Notes under the pieces: model-generated
Database searches by the model: none
The model's input: the letters and a program-made list of their open reading frames with translations, nothing else
What the model was told of the DNA's origin: nothing
Made by a program: the position numbers and the translations under genes
Assembly (NCBI GenBank): GCA_934573735.1
Contig: CAKTMC010000001.1
Location: 310,001-374,000 of the forward strand
Direction: 5' to 3'
Length of the DNA stretch: 64,000 nucleotides
From: an uncultured Oscillospiraceae bacterium
Lineage (GTDB): Bacteria > Bacillota > Clostridia > Oscillospirales > Oscillospiraceae
Shown: positions 1-8,658 of the stretch, one piece after another
Layout of the letters: each line of letters begins with the position of its first letter
Numbering within the stretch: position 1 is the stretch's first letter

Positions 1-9
1 GGGAAAAAT

Positions 10-1002
10 TTGTCGAATAAGAAAGAAGAATATCTTTATATATCCGCGATGCTCCGCGCCCGTGAGACAAAGATGCTCACGCGCGATAAGGCGGAGCGTA
101 TGCTGGATGCAGGCTCCTTTGAGGAGGCCTCCAAGCTTCTAAGCGACTGCGGCTATGAGGATATGTCACAGCTCGGCGCAAAGGAGATAGAAGATGCGCT
201 CTCCCGCCGCCGTGCAGCGGTGTTCAGCGAGCTTGCAACGCTTGCGCCGAACAAGATGATAGTTGACGTTTTCCGCGTGAAGTACGATTACCACAACGCG
301 AAGGCCGTCATCAAGGGCGAGGCCATGGACACCGACCCCCTGCCGCTGATGAGCGGTGCTGGCAGAGTAAAGCCCGAGGAGCTTCTCTCGGCATATACCG
401 AGGAGCGCTACAGCGAGCTTCCGGGTCTCTTGGGCGATGCAATGGCGGAGGCAAAAACGGCGCTTGCGCGCAGCGCAAACCCGCAGCTTGCGGACTTTGT
501 GCTGGACAAGGCATACTTCACCGAGCTCAACTCTCTTGCCGAGCAGCTTGACAGCGCATATCTCAAGGGCTACGTCGCCGTCATGGCGGACAGCACGAAC
601 CTCCGCAGCGCCGTGCGTACCCTGCGCATGGGCAAGGACGTTGACTTTATGCGTACCGCGCTCGTCTCGGGCGGCAGAGTCAGCATCTCGCGTATCATCT
701 CGGCAGCCTCCGGAGACTCCCTCGCCGCACTCTTTGCCGGGACCGAGCTTGCGGAGGCCGCGGCCCTCGGCTCCGCCGCCGCGGAGGGCGGGACGATGAC
801 CGCCTTTGAGCTGGCCTGCGACAACGCCGTCATGGCCTACGTTGCCGGCGCAAAGCTCGCCGCCTACGGCGAGGAGCCGGTCATCGCCTACATGGCTGCC
901 GTCGAAAGCGAGATAACCACGGTGCGCATGATACTCACCGGCCGTCTCGCGGGCATCGAGCCTCAGACTATACGGGAAAGGCTGCGTGATATGTATGCTT
1001 AA
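10..1002 (+). CDS. ntpC: V-type ATP synthase subunit C
   Basis: This 330-residue protein is the V-ATPase C (d/AC39-type) subunit, which sits on the membrane ring and connects the central stalk to it. It is almost entirely helical, without signal peptide or membrane segment, and opens with the usual short hydrophilic N-terminus followed by YLYISAMLRARE. It begins at a TTG codon close to the window edge, so the upstream ribosome site is barely visible. It is followed by subunits F, A, B and D in the order normal for bacterial Ntp operons; subunits I, K and E are presumably just outside the window. The stop overlaps the start of subunit F, which suggests translational coupling. Confidence 0.93.
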   Translation: MSNKKEEYLYISAMLRARETKMLTRDKAERMLDAGSFEEASKLLSDCGYEDMSQLGAKEIEDALSRRRAAVFSELATLAPNKMIVDVFRVKYDYHNAKAVIKGEAMDTDPLPLMSGAGRVKPEELLSAYTEERYSELPGLLGDAMAEAKTALARSANPQLADFVLDKAYFTELNSLAEQLDSAYLKGYVAVMADSTNLRSAVRTLRMGKDVDFMRTALVSGGRVSISRIISAASGDSLAALFAGTELAEAAALGSAAAEGGTMTAFELACDNAVMAYVAGAKLAAYGEEPVIAYMAAVESEITTVRMILTGRLAGIEPQTIRERLRDMYA

Positions 1003-1315
1003 AATCGCTGTTATCGGCGGCAGAGACACCGTCATGGGCTTCCGTGCGCTCGGGCTGGAGACATATCCTGCCGCGGACGCTGCCGAAGCCGGGCATATCC
1101 TGCGCCGCCTCACCCGCGAGAGCGATGATTATGCCATAATCTATATCGAAGAAAATCTCGCCGCGGAGCTTGGTCACGAGATAGACAAGTTCAAGGATCG
1201 CCCCACCCCGGCCGTCATCCTCATCCCCGGCAGAGAAGGCTCGATGGGGCTTGGACAGTCGGCGCTCAAGGCCGCTGTGGAGCGCGCCGTCGGCACAAAC
1301 ATTCTGGGCGACTGA
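995..1315 (+). CDS. ntpG: V-type ATP synthase subunit F
   Basis: A protein of about 106 residues matching the small V-ATPase F subunit, a central-stalk component with a Rossmann-like fold. It begins MLKIAVIGGRDTVMGFRALG, as family members do, and carries the central I-Y-I-E-E-N-L segment and a C-terminal P-A-V-I-L-I-P-G stretch. I chose ATG at 995, which overlaps the stop of subunit C by 8 bases; a GTG three codons upstream is possible but adds residues the family lacks. A 38-base spacer separates it from subunit A. E. hirae nomenclature calls this gene ntpG. Confidence 0.9.
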   Translation: MLKIAVIGGRDTVMGFRALGLETYPAADAAEAGHILRRLTRESDDYAIIYIEENLAAELGHEIDKFKDRPTPAVILIPGREGSMGLGQSALKAAVERAVGTNILGD

Positions 1316-1353
1316 TGCCCTGTCCTTCAACACTATTAAAGGAAGGTATGTAA

Positions 1354-3123
1354 ATGAGCGGAACTATAACAAAAGTTTCCGGACCGCTTGTTGTGGCCGA
1401 GAACCTTGCGGACGCAAACGTCTCCGACGTTGTCCGAGTCGGTTCTCAGCGCTTGATAGGCGAGATCCTTAACATGACCGGCGACAAGGCTTCCATTCAG
1501 GTCTACGAGGAGACCTCCGGCCTTGGCCCCGGCGCCGTTGTCGAAACCACCGGTATGCCGATGTCCGTTGAGCTTGGACCCGGTATGCTCGACAATATCT
1601 ACGACGGCATTCAGCGTCCTCTGCCCGAGATGCGCGCCCTCTCCGGCGACTCCATCACCCGCGGCACCGACGTTCCCGCGCTCAACCGCGAGAAAAAGTG
1701 GGACTTCGTCCCCGTTGCAAAGCCCGGCGAGCATGTCATCGCGGGCGACGTGCTCGGTACCGTTCAGGAGACGAGCGCGATTCTGCACAAGATAATGGTT
1801 CCCTACGGCGTATCCGGCGAGGTTGTCAGCCTCAACGCCGGTGAGCACGTTGTCACCGACGTGGTCGCCGTCGTGCGCGATGCGAAGGGCATTGAGCACG
1901 AGCTGACCATGATCCAGCGCTGGCCCGTCCGTATCGCAAGACCCTATGCCAAGAAATACGTTCCCAGCCGCCCCATGAACAGCGGTCAGCGTATCATAGA
2001 TACGCTCTTCCCCATTGCCAAGGGCGGTACCGCAGCAGTCCCCGGTCCCTTCGGCTCCGGCAAGACCGTCGTTCAGCACCAGCTTGCAAAGTGGTCGGAC
2101 GTTGATATAGTTATCTACATCGGCTGCGGCGAGCGCGGCAACGAGATGACCGACGTTCTTATGGAGTTCCCCGAGCTCAAGGACCCGCGCAACGGCGAGC
2201 CGCTGATGAAGCGCACCGTGCTTATCGCCAACACCTCCGACATGCCGGTCGCTGCGCGTGAAGCGTCCATCTACACCGGTATCACCATCGCCGAGTACTT
2301 CCGCGACATGGGCTACGACGTGGCCGTTCTGGCTGACTCCACCTCCCGCTGGGCAGAGGCTCTGCGTGAGATGTCCGGCCGTCTGGAAGAGATGCCCGGT
2401 GAAGAGGGCTACCCCGCCTACCTCGCCTCCCGTCTGGCTCAGTTCTATGAGCGCGCGGGCGTTGTCGAGTGCCTCGGCGCGGACGACCGTCAGGGCTCCG
2501 TCACCGCCATCGGCGCCGTTTCCCCTCCGGGCGGCGATATTTCCGAGCCTGTCTCTCAGGCGACGATGCGTATAGTCAAGGTGTTCTGGGCGCTTGACTC
2601 CAGCCTTGCCTATGCCCGCCACTTCCCCGCCATCAACTGGCTGACCTCCTACTCGCTGTATATGGACACTCTTGCCCCTTGGTACACCGAGCAGTTCGGC
2701 GAGGGCTACATGGCAAACCGCACCAAGTCCATGCACATCCTTCAGGAGGAAAGCGAGCTGCAGGAAATCGTCCGTCTGGTCGGTCAGGACGCTCTGTCCC
2801 CGGCGGACAGACTCACCATGGAGACCGCGAAGATGATCCGTGAGGACTTCCTTCAGCAGAACGCCTTCGTTGACGAGGACGCATATTCCTCCTACGCCAA
2901 GCAGTACAGACTCCTTGACATCATCCTGCACTATGACGAGCTTTGCCGTGAGGCTCTGAGCAAGGGCGCGGATATGAACGCACTCTTTGTCATCAGCGCC
3001 CGCGAGAAAATCGGCCGTGCAAAGATGGCCGACGCCGCTTCCTTCAACGCCGATTACGACGAGATCGCCGCACTGATGAAGAAGGAGATCGATGAAGTCA
3101 TTGCCGGAGGTGAGGACGCATGA
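1354..3123 (+). CDS. ntpA: V-type ATP synthase subunit A (catalytic)
   Basis: The catalytic nucleotide-binding subunit of the V1 head, 589 residues, the usual family length. The Walker A motif GPFGSGKT lies at about residues 231-238, followed by the GERGNEM motif and the Walker B-like VAVLADSTSRWAEALRE stretch. The extended 'non-homologous' domain between the N-terminal barrel and the P-loop, typical of A subunits, is present. Its ATG follows an AAGGAAGG site. The last four bases (ATGA) overlap the subunit B start, so the two head subunits are translationally coupled. Whether the enzyme makes ATP or pumps H+ or Na+ cannot be told without the K ring subunit. Confidence 0.97.
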   Translation: MSGTITKVSGPLVVAENLADANVSDVVRVGSQRLIGEILNMTGDKASIQVYEETSGLGPGAVVETTGMPMSVELGPGMLDNIYDGIQRPLPEMRALSGDSITRGTDVPALNREKKWDFVPVAKPGEHVIAGDVLGTVQETSAILHKIMVPYGVSGEVVSLNAGEHVVTDVVAVVRDAKGIEHELTMIQRWPVRIARPYAKKYVPSRPMNSGQRIIDTLFPIAKGGTAAVPGPFGSGKTVVQHQLAKWSDVDIVIYIGCGERGNEMTDVLMEFPELKDPRNGEPLMKRTVLIANTSDMPVAAREASIYTGITIAEYFRDMGYDVAVLADSTSRWAEALREMSGRLEEMPGEEGYPAYLASRLAQFYERAGVVECLGADDRQGSVTAIGAVSPPGGDISEPVSQATMRIVKVFWALDSSLAYARHFPAINWLTSYSLYMDTLAPWYTEQFGEGYMANRTKSMHILQEESELQEIVRLVGQDALSPADRLTMETAKMIREDFLQQNAFVDEDAYSSYAKQYRLLDIILHYDELCREALSKGADMNALFVISAREKIGRAKMADAASFNADYDEIAALMKKEIDEVIAGGEDA

Positions 3124-4493
3124 TTAAAGAGTATAAAACCATACGAGAGATTGCAAGCCCTCTTATGATAGTAGACCATGTCGAGGGCGTTACCTACGAT
3201 GAGCTGGCCGAGATAGAGCTTCCCAACGGCGAGGTTCGCCGCTGCAAGGTGCTCGAGGTCGAGGGCGACAAGGCAGTCGTTCAGCTTTTCGAGTCCGCAC
3301 AGGGCATCAACCTTGCGCAGTCCAAGGTTCGCTTCCTCGGTCACCCGCTGGAGCTTGCCGTGAGCGAGGATATGCTCGGTCGAGTCTTTAACGGTATGGG
3401 TCAGCCCATAGACGGCGGCCCCGACATACTTGCCGAGGCGCATCTGGACATTAACGGTCTGCCGATGAACCCGGCCGCCCGCGCCTACCCCGCAGAGTTT
3501 ATCCAGACCGGTGTTTCCACCATTGACGGTCTTAACACTCTGGTTCGCGGTCAGAAGCTGCCCATATTCTCCGGCTCCGGTCTGCCCCACGCCGCGCTTG
3601 CCGCTCAGATTGCGCGTCAGGCCAAGGTTCTGGGCGACAACGAGACCTTCGCCGTCGTTTTCGCCGCCGTCGGTATCACCTTTGAGGAGTCTGAGTACTT
3701 CATCAACGACTTCCGCCGTACCGGTGCAATCGAGCGTACCGTCGTATTTTCAAACCTTGCAAACGACCCGGCAGTTGAGCGTATCGCCACCCCGCGTATG
3801 GCTCTGACCGCCGCCGAGTACCTTGCATTTGAGAAGGATATGCAGGTTCTCGTTATCATCACCGATATCACCAACTACGCCGAGGCTCTGCGTGAGGTCT
3901 CCGCCGCAAAGAAGGAAGTCCCCGGCCGCCGCGGCTATCCCGGCTACCTGTACACCGACCTTGCGACCATGTATGAGCGCGCAGGCCGCCGTCAGGGCAA
4001 GAAGGGCTCCATCACGATGATACCCATTCTGACCATGCCAGAGGATGACAAGACTCACCCCATCCCCGACCTTACCGGCTACATCACCGAGGGTCAGATA
4101 ATCCTCAGCCGTGAGCTGCACCGCAAGGGCATAGTTCCTCCCGTGGACGTTCTGCCTTCTCTGAGCCGACTGAAGGATAAGGGCATCGGCGTCGGCAAGA
4201 CCCGTGAGGATCACGCCGGCACGATGAACCAGCTCTTCGCCGCATACTCCCGCGGCAAGGACGCCAAGGAGCTCATGACCATACTCGGCGAGGCCGCTCT
4301 GTCCGATGACGATAAGCTCTTTGCAAAGTTTGCCGACGAGTTTGAAAAGGTCTATGTCAGCCAGGGCAACACCACCAACCGCAGCATTGAGGAGACGCTG
4401 AACATCGGCTGGGAGCTTCTCAGCATACTCCCCCGCCGTGAGCTCAAGCGTATCAAGCCCGAGATGATAGACAAGTACATGCCCAAGAAGTAA
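3120..4493 (+). CDS. ntpB: V-type ATP synthase subunit B
   Basis: The regulatory, non-catalytic head subunit, 457 residues. It has the B-subunit hallmarks: an IFSGSGLPH segment in place of a functional P-loop, the VFAAVGITFEE block, the ITDITNYAEALREVSAA segment and RRGYPGYLYTDLA. It starts inside the subunit A stop codon (ATGA overlap) and is followed after about 30 bases by subunit D. Hexamers of A3B3 form the V1 head, so close coupling with subunit A fits the 1:1 stoichiometry. Confidence 0.97.
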   Translation: MIKEYKTIREIASPLMIVDHVEGVTYDELAEIELPNGEVRRCKVLEVEGDKAVVQLFESAQGINLAQSKVRFLGHPLELAVSEDMLGRVFNGMGQPIDGGPDILAEAHLDINGLPMNPAARAYPAEFIQTGVSTIDGLNTLVRGQKLPIFSGSGLPHAALAAQIARQAKVLGDNETFAVVFAAVGITFEESEYFINDFRRTGAIERTVVFSNLANDPAVERIATPRMALTAAEYLAFEKDMQVLVIITDITNYAEALREVSAAKKEVPGRRGYPGYLYTDLATMYERAGRRQGKKGSITMIPILTMPEDDKTHPIPDLTGYITEGQIILSRELHRKGIVPPVDVLPSLSRLKDKGIGVGKTREDHAGTMNQLFAAYSRGKDAKELMTILGEAALSDDDKLFAKFADEFEKVYVSQGNTTNRSIEETLNIGWELLSILPRRELKRIKPEMIDKYMPKK

Positions 4494-4524
4494 TACCCAA
4501 AATTTTTTACGGAGGTGATGCTTT

Positions 4525-5178
4525 TTGGCGAGTACCGCAATAACTCCGACCAGAATGGTGCTCAACCAGCTCAAGGGTCGTCTCAAGACCGCCCGCAGAG
4601 GCCACAAGCTGCTCAAGGATAAGCGCGACGAGCTGATGCGTCAGTTTATGGATGTCGTCAAGCTCAACAAGCAGCTTCGTCTGAAGGTTGAGGAGGGGCT
4701 GACCGCCGCGTTCTCGTCCCTTCAGGTGGCAAGCGCCATCATGTCCCCGGAGATGCTCGAGCAGGCGCTGATGTATCCGCGCCAGAGCGTTGAGCTGGGG
4801 ATGGAGTTTAAGAACATAATGAGCGTCAACGTACCGCGCTACAGCTTCCATACCAAGAATAACGACCCGTCTGAGATATATCCCTACGGCTTCGCGCAGA
4901 CCTCCGGTGAGCTGGACGATGCGCTGGATAAGATGGCGAGGGTGTTTGAGGACATGCTGGAGCTGGCTCAGGTCGAAAAGACCATGCAGCTTCTCGCGGA
5001 GGAGATCGAAAAGACCCGCCGCCGCGTCAACGCGCTGGAGTACGTCATGATTCCCGAGCTTGAGGGCAATATCAAGTATATTTCCATGAAGCTTGAGGAA
5101 AACGAAAACTCCACAAAGGTTCGTCTGCTGAAGGTCAAGGAAATGGTGCTTCAGGACGCGCATAATTACAAGCAATAA
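4525..5178 (+). CDS. ntpD: V-type ATP synthase subunit D
   Basis: The central-stalk rotor subunit, 217 residues, predicted as two long helices forming a coiled coil. It starts MASTAITPTRMVLNQLKGRL and ends with the conserved NALEYVMIPELEGNIKYI block. I placed the start at TTG 4525 because GGAGGTG lies at 4511-4517 at normal spacing; the ATG at 4518 is in another frame. It is the last gene of the operon and is followed by a strong hairpin. Confidence 0.94.
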   Translation: MASTAITPTRMVLNQLKGRLKTARRGHKLLKDKRDELMRQFMDVVKLNKQLRLKVEEGLTAAFSSLQVASAIMSPEMLEQALMYPRQSVELGMEFKNIMSVNVPRYSFHTKNNDPSEIYPYGFAQTSGELDDALDKMARVFEDMLELAQVEKTMQLLAEEIEKTRRRVNALEYVMIPELEGNIKYISMKLEENENSTKVRLLKVKEMVLQDAHNYKQ

Positions 5179-5192
5179 GCCAAAAGCAAAAT

Positions 5193-5230
5193 AAACACCC
5201 TTGTGCATTGTGCACAGGGGTGTTTTGAGT
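5193..5230. terminator. Bidirectional intrinsic terminator between ntpD and pnp
   Basis: A 15-bp stem (5193-5207 against 5211-5225, one G-T mismatch) with a three-base loop sits between two convergent genes. T-rich sequence follows on both strands, so it can end the V-ATPase transcript on + and the pnp transcript on -. Confidence 0.85.
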
Positions 5231-5250
5231 TTATACTAAGCGTTTTTCGC

Positions 5251-7371
5251 TTACTTCAGCTCGCCGCGCTCCTTGAGAGCGTCCTTGCGGCTGAGGTCAA
5301 TGCCCTTGGGCCCGACGTTCATGACCTTGACCCAAGTCATGTCGCCTATCTTGAGAACATCCTCGACCTTCTCGGTGCGCTTGAACTCAAGATCCTTTAT
5401 CTTTATCAGGCCGTCCTTGCCCGGAACCAGCTCGACCCATGCGCCGAAGTCGGAACGGATGTTGGAGACCTTGCCGTAGTAGAGTGCGCCGACCTCGGGC
5501 TCAAACACGATGTCCTCGATGGTCTTGCGCGCGGCGCGGCAGGCCTCGATGTCGGAGCTTGCGATAAAGATGGAGCCGTCGTCGTTGATGTCTATCTTGC
5601 AGCCGGTGTCAGCGGTAATCTTCTGGATGACCTTTCCGCCGGAGCCGATGACCTCACGGATCTTGTCGGGGTTGATCTTCATCTGAATCATCTTGGGAGC
5701 GGACTTTGCCAGCTCTCTGCGCGGCTCGGCTATAGCCTTGAGCATGATGGCGTCAAGAATCTGGAAGCGGGCTTCCTTGGTTATCTCAAAGGCTTCCTTG
5801 ACTATCTCATGCTTGAGACCGTCGTTCTTGAGGTCCATCTGGATGGCGGTAATGCCCTGCTTGGTGCCGGCAACCTTGAAGTCCATCTCGCCGTGGAAGT
5901 CCTCAACGCCCTGAATGTCGATGAAGGTGGTGAAATCGTCGCCGTCCTGAATAAGACCGCAGGAGATACCGGCAACGGGAGCCTTGATGGGCACGCCTGC
6001 GTCCATGAGAGCGAGCGTAGTGCCGCAGATGGAGCCCTGAGAGGTAGAGCCGTTGGAGGAAAGAACCTCGGAGACTACGCGGATAGCATAGGGGAACTCC
6101 TCGACCTCGGGGATGACTGCCTCAAGAGCCTTCTCGACCAGTGCGCCGTGACCGTATTCGCGGCGGCCGGTGCTGCGGCTGGCACGCGCCTCGCCGGTGG
6201 AGTAGGAGGGCATATTGTAGTGGTGCATGAAGCGCTTCTCTTCCTCTTCCCAGATGGTGTCGAGCTTCTGAGCCTCGCTGAGAGTGGCAAGAGTTGCGAT
6301 GGAGAGCACCTGAGTCTGACCGCGGGTAAAGAGACCGGAGCCGTGGACAACGGGCAGTACGCCGACCTCGGCTGCGAGGGGGCGAATCTCGTTCATCTGG
6401 CGGCCGTCAACGCGCTTACCGGCGAGCAGCCACTTCTTGACGACCTTCTTCTGGAGCTTGTAGAGTATCTCATCCATGTACTGCATGAGGTCGGGATGCT
6501 CCTCGCCGTACTTCTCCTCAACCATGGTGATCCACTCGTTGACACGCGCCTCGCGGACGTTCTTGTCGTCGGTATCCATGCAGTATTCCATGGACTCGAA
6601 CTCCTTCTCAACCAGCTCGTCGAAAAGCTGCTGGTCAAAGGCTGCGTGCTCATACTCAAACTTCGGCTTGCCTATCTCGGCGACCATCTTGTCGATGAGG
6701 TCAAGAACGGGCTGGAGATGCTCATGTGCCTGAACGATACCCTCGTACATGACGTTGTCGGGAACCTGGTCGGCCTCGGACTCGATCATGACTATCTTCT
6801 TATGGGTTGCGGCGATGGTGGTTATCATGCGGTTGTGCTCGCGCTCTGCCTTGGTGGGGTTGAAGAGGTACTTCTCGCCGTCCCAGCCGAGGACGATGCC
6901 GGCGATGGGGCCGTTGAAGGGAACGTCGGAGATGGAAACCGCTGCGGAGGCGCCTATCATGGCGGTAATCTCGGGAGAGCAGTCACGGTCAACGCTCAGA
7001 ACCTCGCAGGCGATGACAACGTCATTGCGCAGGTCGGAGGGGAAGAGAGGACGCATGGGGCGGTCGATAAGGCGGGAGGCCAGAACCGCGGGCAGGCTGG
7101 GCTTACCCTCACGGCGCATGAAGCTGCCGGGGATGCGGCCGACTGCGTAAAGCTTTTCGTTGAAGTCAACGGCGAGAGGGAAATAATCGATGCCGTCCTT
7201 GGGGCGGGCGGATGCGGTGCAGGTGACGAGAACGGTGGTCTCGCCGTACTTTACGAGAACGGCGGCGTTGCAAAGCTCCGCCAGCTTGCCGACTTCCATG
7301 GACAGGGGGCGGCCTTCGTACATGATTTCATACTTTTTGTAGTTGGGGAACTGCTTCTGGGTGATTATCAT
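5251..7371 (-). CDS. pnp: Polyribonucleotide nucleotidyltransferase (PNPase)
   Basis: A 3'-to-5' phosphorolytic exoribonuclease of 706 residues that acts in RNA turnover. Two RNase PH-like cores flank a helical domain; the second core carries the STGEARASRSTGRREYGHG segment. A KH domain follows (IGSGGK near residue 575) and a C-terminal S1 domain (YYGKVSNIRSDFGAWVELV). The open frame extends 27 codons upstream, but ATG 7371 is preceded at good spacing by AAAGGAG and gives the canonical N-terminus MIITQKQFPNYKK. It lies directly downstream of rpsO, an arrangement conserved across bacteria, with a hairpin between the two. Confidence 0.97.
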   Translation of the reverse strand: MIITQKQFPNYKKYEIMYEGRPLSMEVGKLAELCNAAVLVKYGETTVLVTCTASARPKDGIDYFPLAVDFNEKLYAVGRIPGSFMRREGKPSLPAVLASRLIDRPMRPLFPSDLRNDVVIACEVLSVDRDCSPEITAMIGASAAVSISDVPFNGPIAGIVLGWDGEKYLFNPTKAEREHNRMITTIAATHKKIVMIESEADQVPDNVMYEGIVQAHEHLQPVLDLIDKMVAEIGKPKFEYEHAAFDQQLFDELVEKEFESMEYCMDTDDKNVREARVNEWITMVEEKYGEEHPDLMQYMDEILYKLQKKVVKKWLLAGKRVDGRQMNEIRPLAAEVGVLPVVHGSGLFTRGQTQVLSIATLATLSEAQKLDTIWEEEEKRFMHHYNMPSYSTGEARASRSTGRREYGHGALVEKALEAVIPEVEEFPYAIRVVSEVLSSNGSTSQGSICGTTLALMDAGVPIKAPVAGISCGLIQDGDDFTTFIDIQGVEDFHGEMDFKVAGTKQGITAIQMDLKNDGLKHEIVKEAFEITKEARFQILDAIMLKAIAEPRRELAKSAPKMIQMKINPDKIREVIGSGGKVIQKITADTGCKIDINDDGSIFIASSDIEACRAARKTIEDIVFEPEVGALYYGKVSNIRSDFGAWVELVPGKDGLIKIKDLEFKRTEKVEDVLKIGDMTWVKVMNVGPKGIDLSRKDALKERGELK

Positions 7372-7489
7372 GTGTGTATCTCCTTTATATATTTGCGCGT
7401 CCCGCCGTCTTAGCACTTGAAGAAACGCTTTTAAGCCAAAACGCTTTTTCAAATACTAAGCCCTGCGGGAAACGCTTGTTTACGTTAAA

Positions 7490-7532
7490 ACACTCAAAAA
7501 AACATGGGGATAATTATTCAATTATCCCCATG
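7490..7532 (-). terminator. Intrinsic terminator after rpsO
   Basis: A perfect 13-bp stem (7503-7515 with 7520-7532, loop ATTC) followed on the minus strand by a seven-T run. It lies between rpsO and pnp, so pnp expression either reads through it or uses its own promoter in the 7372-7490 gap. Confidence 0.85.
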
Positions 7533-7574
7533 CAAAATACCTTCATAACCTTCAGAAAGAGCTGAACGGAAAAA

Positions 7575-7841
7575 TTACTTACGGATGTTCAGCTTTGCGA
7601 TGATAGCACGGTAACGCTCGATGTCCTTCTTGGCAAGGTAGTCAAGGAGGCGGCGGCGCTTACCGACCATTTTGTACATGCCCAGACGGCTGTGGTCGTC
7701 GTTGGGGTGCTTCTTGAGATGCTCGGTCAACTCGCGGATGCGCTGAGTGAGGATAGCGATCTGAACCTCGGGGGAGCCGGTGTCGCCCTCGTGGGTGGCG
7801 TTCTCGGCGATAACGTTGGTCTTGACTTCTTTGGTGATCAT
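7575..7841 (-). CDS. rpsO: 30S ribosomal protein S15
   Basis: An 88-residue primary 16S rRNA-binding protein of the small subunit platform. It carries the family signature across GDTGSPEVQIAILTQRI and the basic DDHSRLGMYKMVGKRRRLLDYL segment that contacts rRNA. Its length is the normal 88-89. An AAAGGGG ribosome site lies upstream of ATG 7841. It has its own near-consensus promoter at 7955-7983 and a leader of about 110 nt, which is where S15 autoregulation operates in other bacteria. Confidence 0.97.
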   Translation of the reverse strand: MITKEVKTNVIAENATHEGDTGSPEVQIAILTQRIRELTEHLKKHPNDDHSRLGMYKMVGKRRRLLDYLAKKDIERYRAIIAKLNIRK

Positions 7842-7948
7842 AGTGATGATACCCCTTTCTTTAATTTCTATACCCTGCGTCTAAGCTGTGGGCGGAAAGG
7901 CTACCGCAACGGCGGCATGACCCCGTAGCTGAGAGCGCGGGCGCATAC
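7842..7948 (-). promoter_or_regulatory. Structured rpsO leader, possible S15 autoregulatory site
   Basis: Between the promoter and the rpsO start lies a GC-rich leader that can form a stem closed by GCTAC and GTAGC plus smaller hairpins. S15 is known to repress its own mRNA through unrelated leader structures in different phyla. I see foldable sequence here but cannot match a specific known S15 leader class. Confidence 0.4.
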
Positions 7949-7954
7949 TTAAGT

Positions 7955-7983
7955 ATAATAACATCTATTAACCGATATGTCAA
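7955..7983 (-). promoter_or_regulatory. Promoter of rpsO
   Basis: On the minus strand TTGACA is followed by exactly 17 bases and then TATTAT, close to the sigma-A consensus. It points at rpsO and lies just past the stop of the upstream LUD gene. Confidence 0.85.
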
Positions 7984-8005
7984 CAAAAATTCTGCAAATC
8001 GGCAA

Positions 8006-8626
8006 TCAATATCCAAGCTCCTCGTCAACGAGGATAAGGTGCAGTTCGTCGAGCAGACCGGGCTTCTTTTCTATTATCGTGGTGACGGCGCAGATGCGGC
8101 GCGGGTCGTGACAGTCGGCGCACTTGCCGGTGACGGCGCAGGGCGTTTGCAGACCGAAGCGCTGAGCATTCTTGACGCAGGCGACAGTCTTGACACGCTC
8201 CATGCCGCTTTCAAGGTCCTTTGCAAGCTTATTCTTGCCGATGACCAGCATGACCTTCCTCGGGCCTGCGAACATCGCGGCGACGCGGTTGCCGTTGCCG
8301 TCAATATTGATAAGCTTTGCGTTCATGGTGATGGCGTTGGTGGAGCAGAGATACCAGTCTGCCGCCGCTGCCTTCTTAAAGGTCTCGGGTCTGTCCTCGG
8401 GCTTCTCGTCCCAGTGTAAATAGACGGCGTTGCCCTTTTCGCGCAGGGCGGCGGGGATGCCGAGTCCGTTGACGGTCATGGAGCCGCCGCAGCCGACGGA
8501 GCCGCCGCCGATGAGACTCAGCGCAATTTCCTTGGCCTCGGCACCGTTTGCCGCGGAATGAACGGTGAAGCCGCGGTCTTCAAGATTTGAGACAAGCTTT
8601 TCATAATTTTCGCAGAACACGGGCAA
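8006..8626 (-). CDS. LUD domain (lactate utilization) protein
   Basis: A 206-residue protein of the LUD/DUF162 family, related to LutC/YkgG. It shows the family's N-terminal helix with NYEKLVSNLEDRGF, the GCGGSMTVNGLG block, the DWYLCSTNAIT segment and the GPRKVMLVIGKNKL block. A C-terminal set of four cysteines (CAVTGKCADCHDPRRIC) is characteristic of the stand-alone clostridial branch. In LutABC operons the family takes part in lactate oxidation, but no lutA or lutB lies here, so the substrate is unknown. It sits 32 bases after a PfkB-family kinase and is probably co-transcribed with it. Confidence 0.85.
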   Translation of the reverse strand: MPVFCENYEKLVSNLEDRGFTVHSAANGAEAKEIALSLIGGGSVGCGGSMTVNGLGIPAALREKGNAVYLHWDEKPEDRPETFKKAAAADWYLCSTNAITMNAKLINIDGNGNRVAAMFAGPRKVMLVIGKNKLAKDLESGMERVKTVACVKNAQRFGLQTPCAVTGKCADCHDPRRICAVTTIIEKKPGLLDELHLILVDEELGY

Positions 8627-8658
8627 TTCTCCCTTCTTTTTGCAGTATTATGTATTAT

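Noticed and set aside
1336..2931. A 531-codon minus-strand open frame opposite ntpA
   Set aside because: Antisense to the complete V-ATPase A subunit, without a ribosome site or recognisable domain.
5203..7413. A 736-codon open frame on the plus strand, antisense to pnp
   Set aside because: It mirrors the pnp codons; the protein is Val/Leu/Gly/Asp-rich without any domain, and the opposite strand carries a complete PNPase. The GC-rich codon usage of this genome opens such shadow frames regularly.
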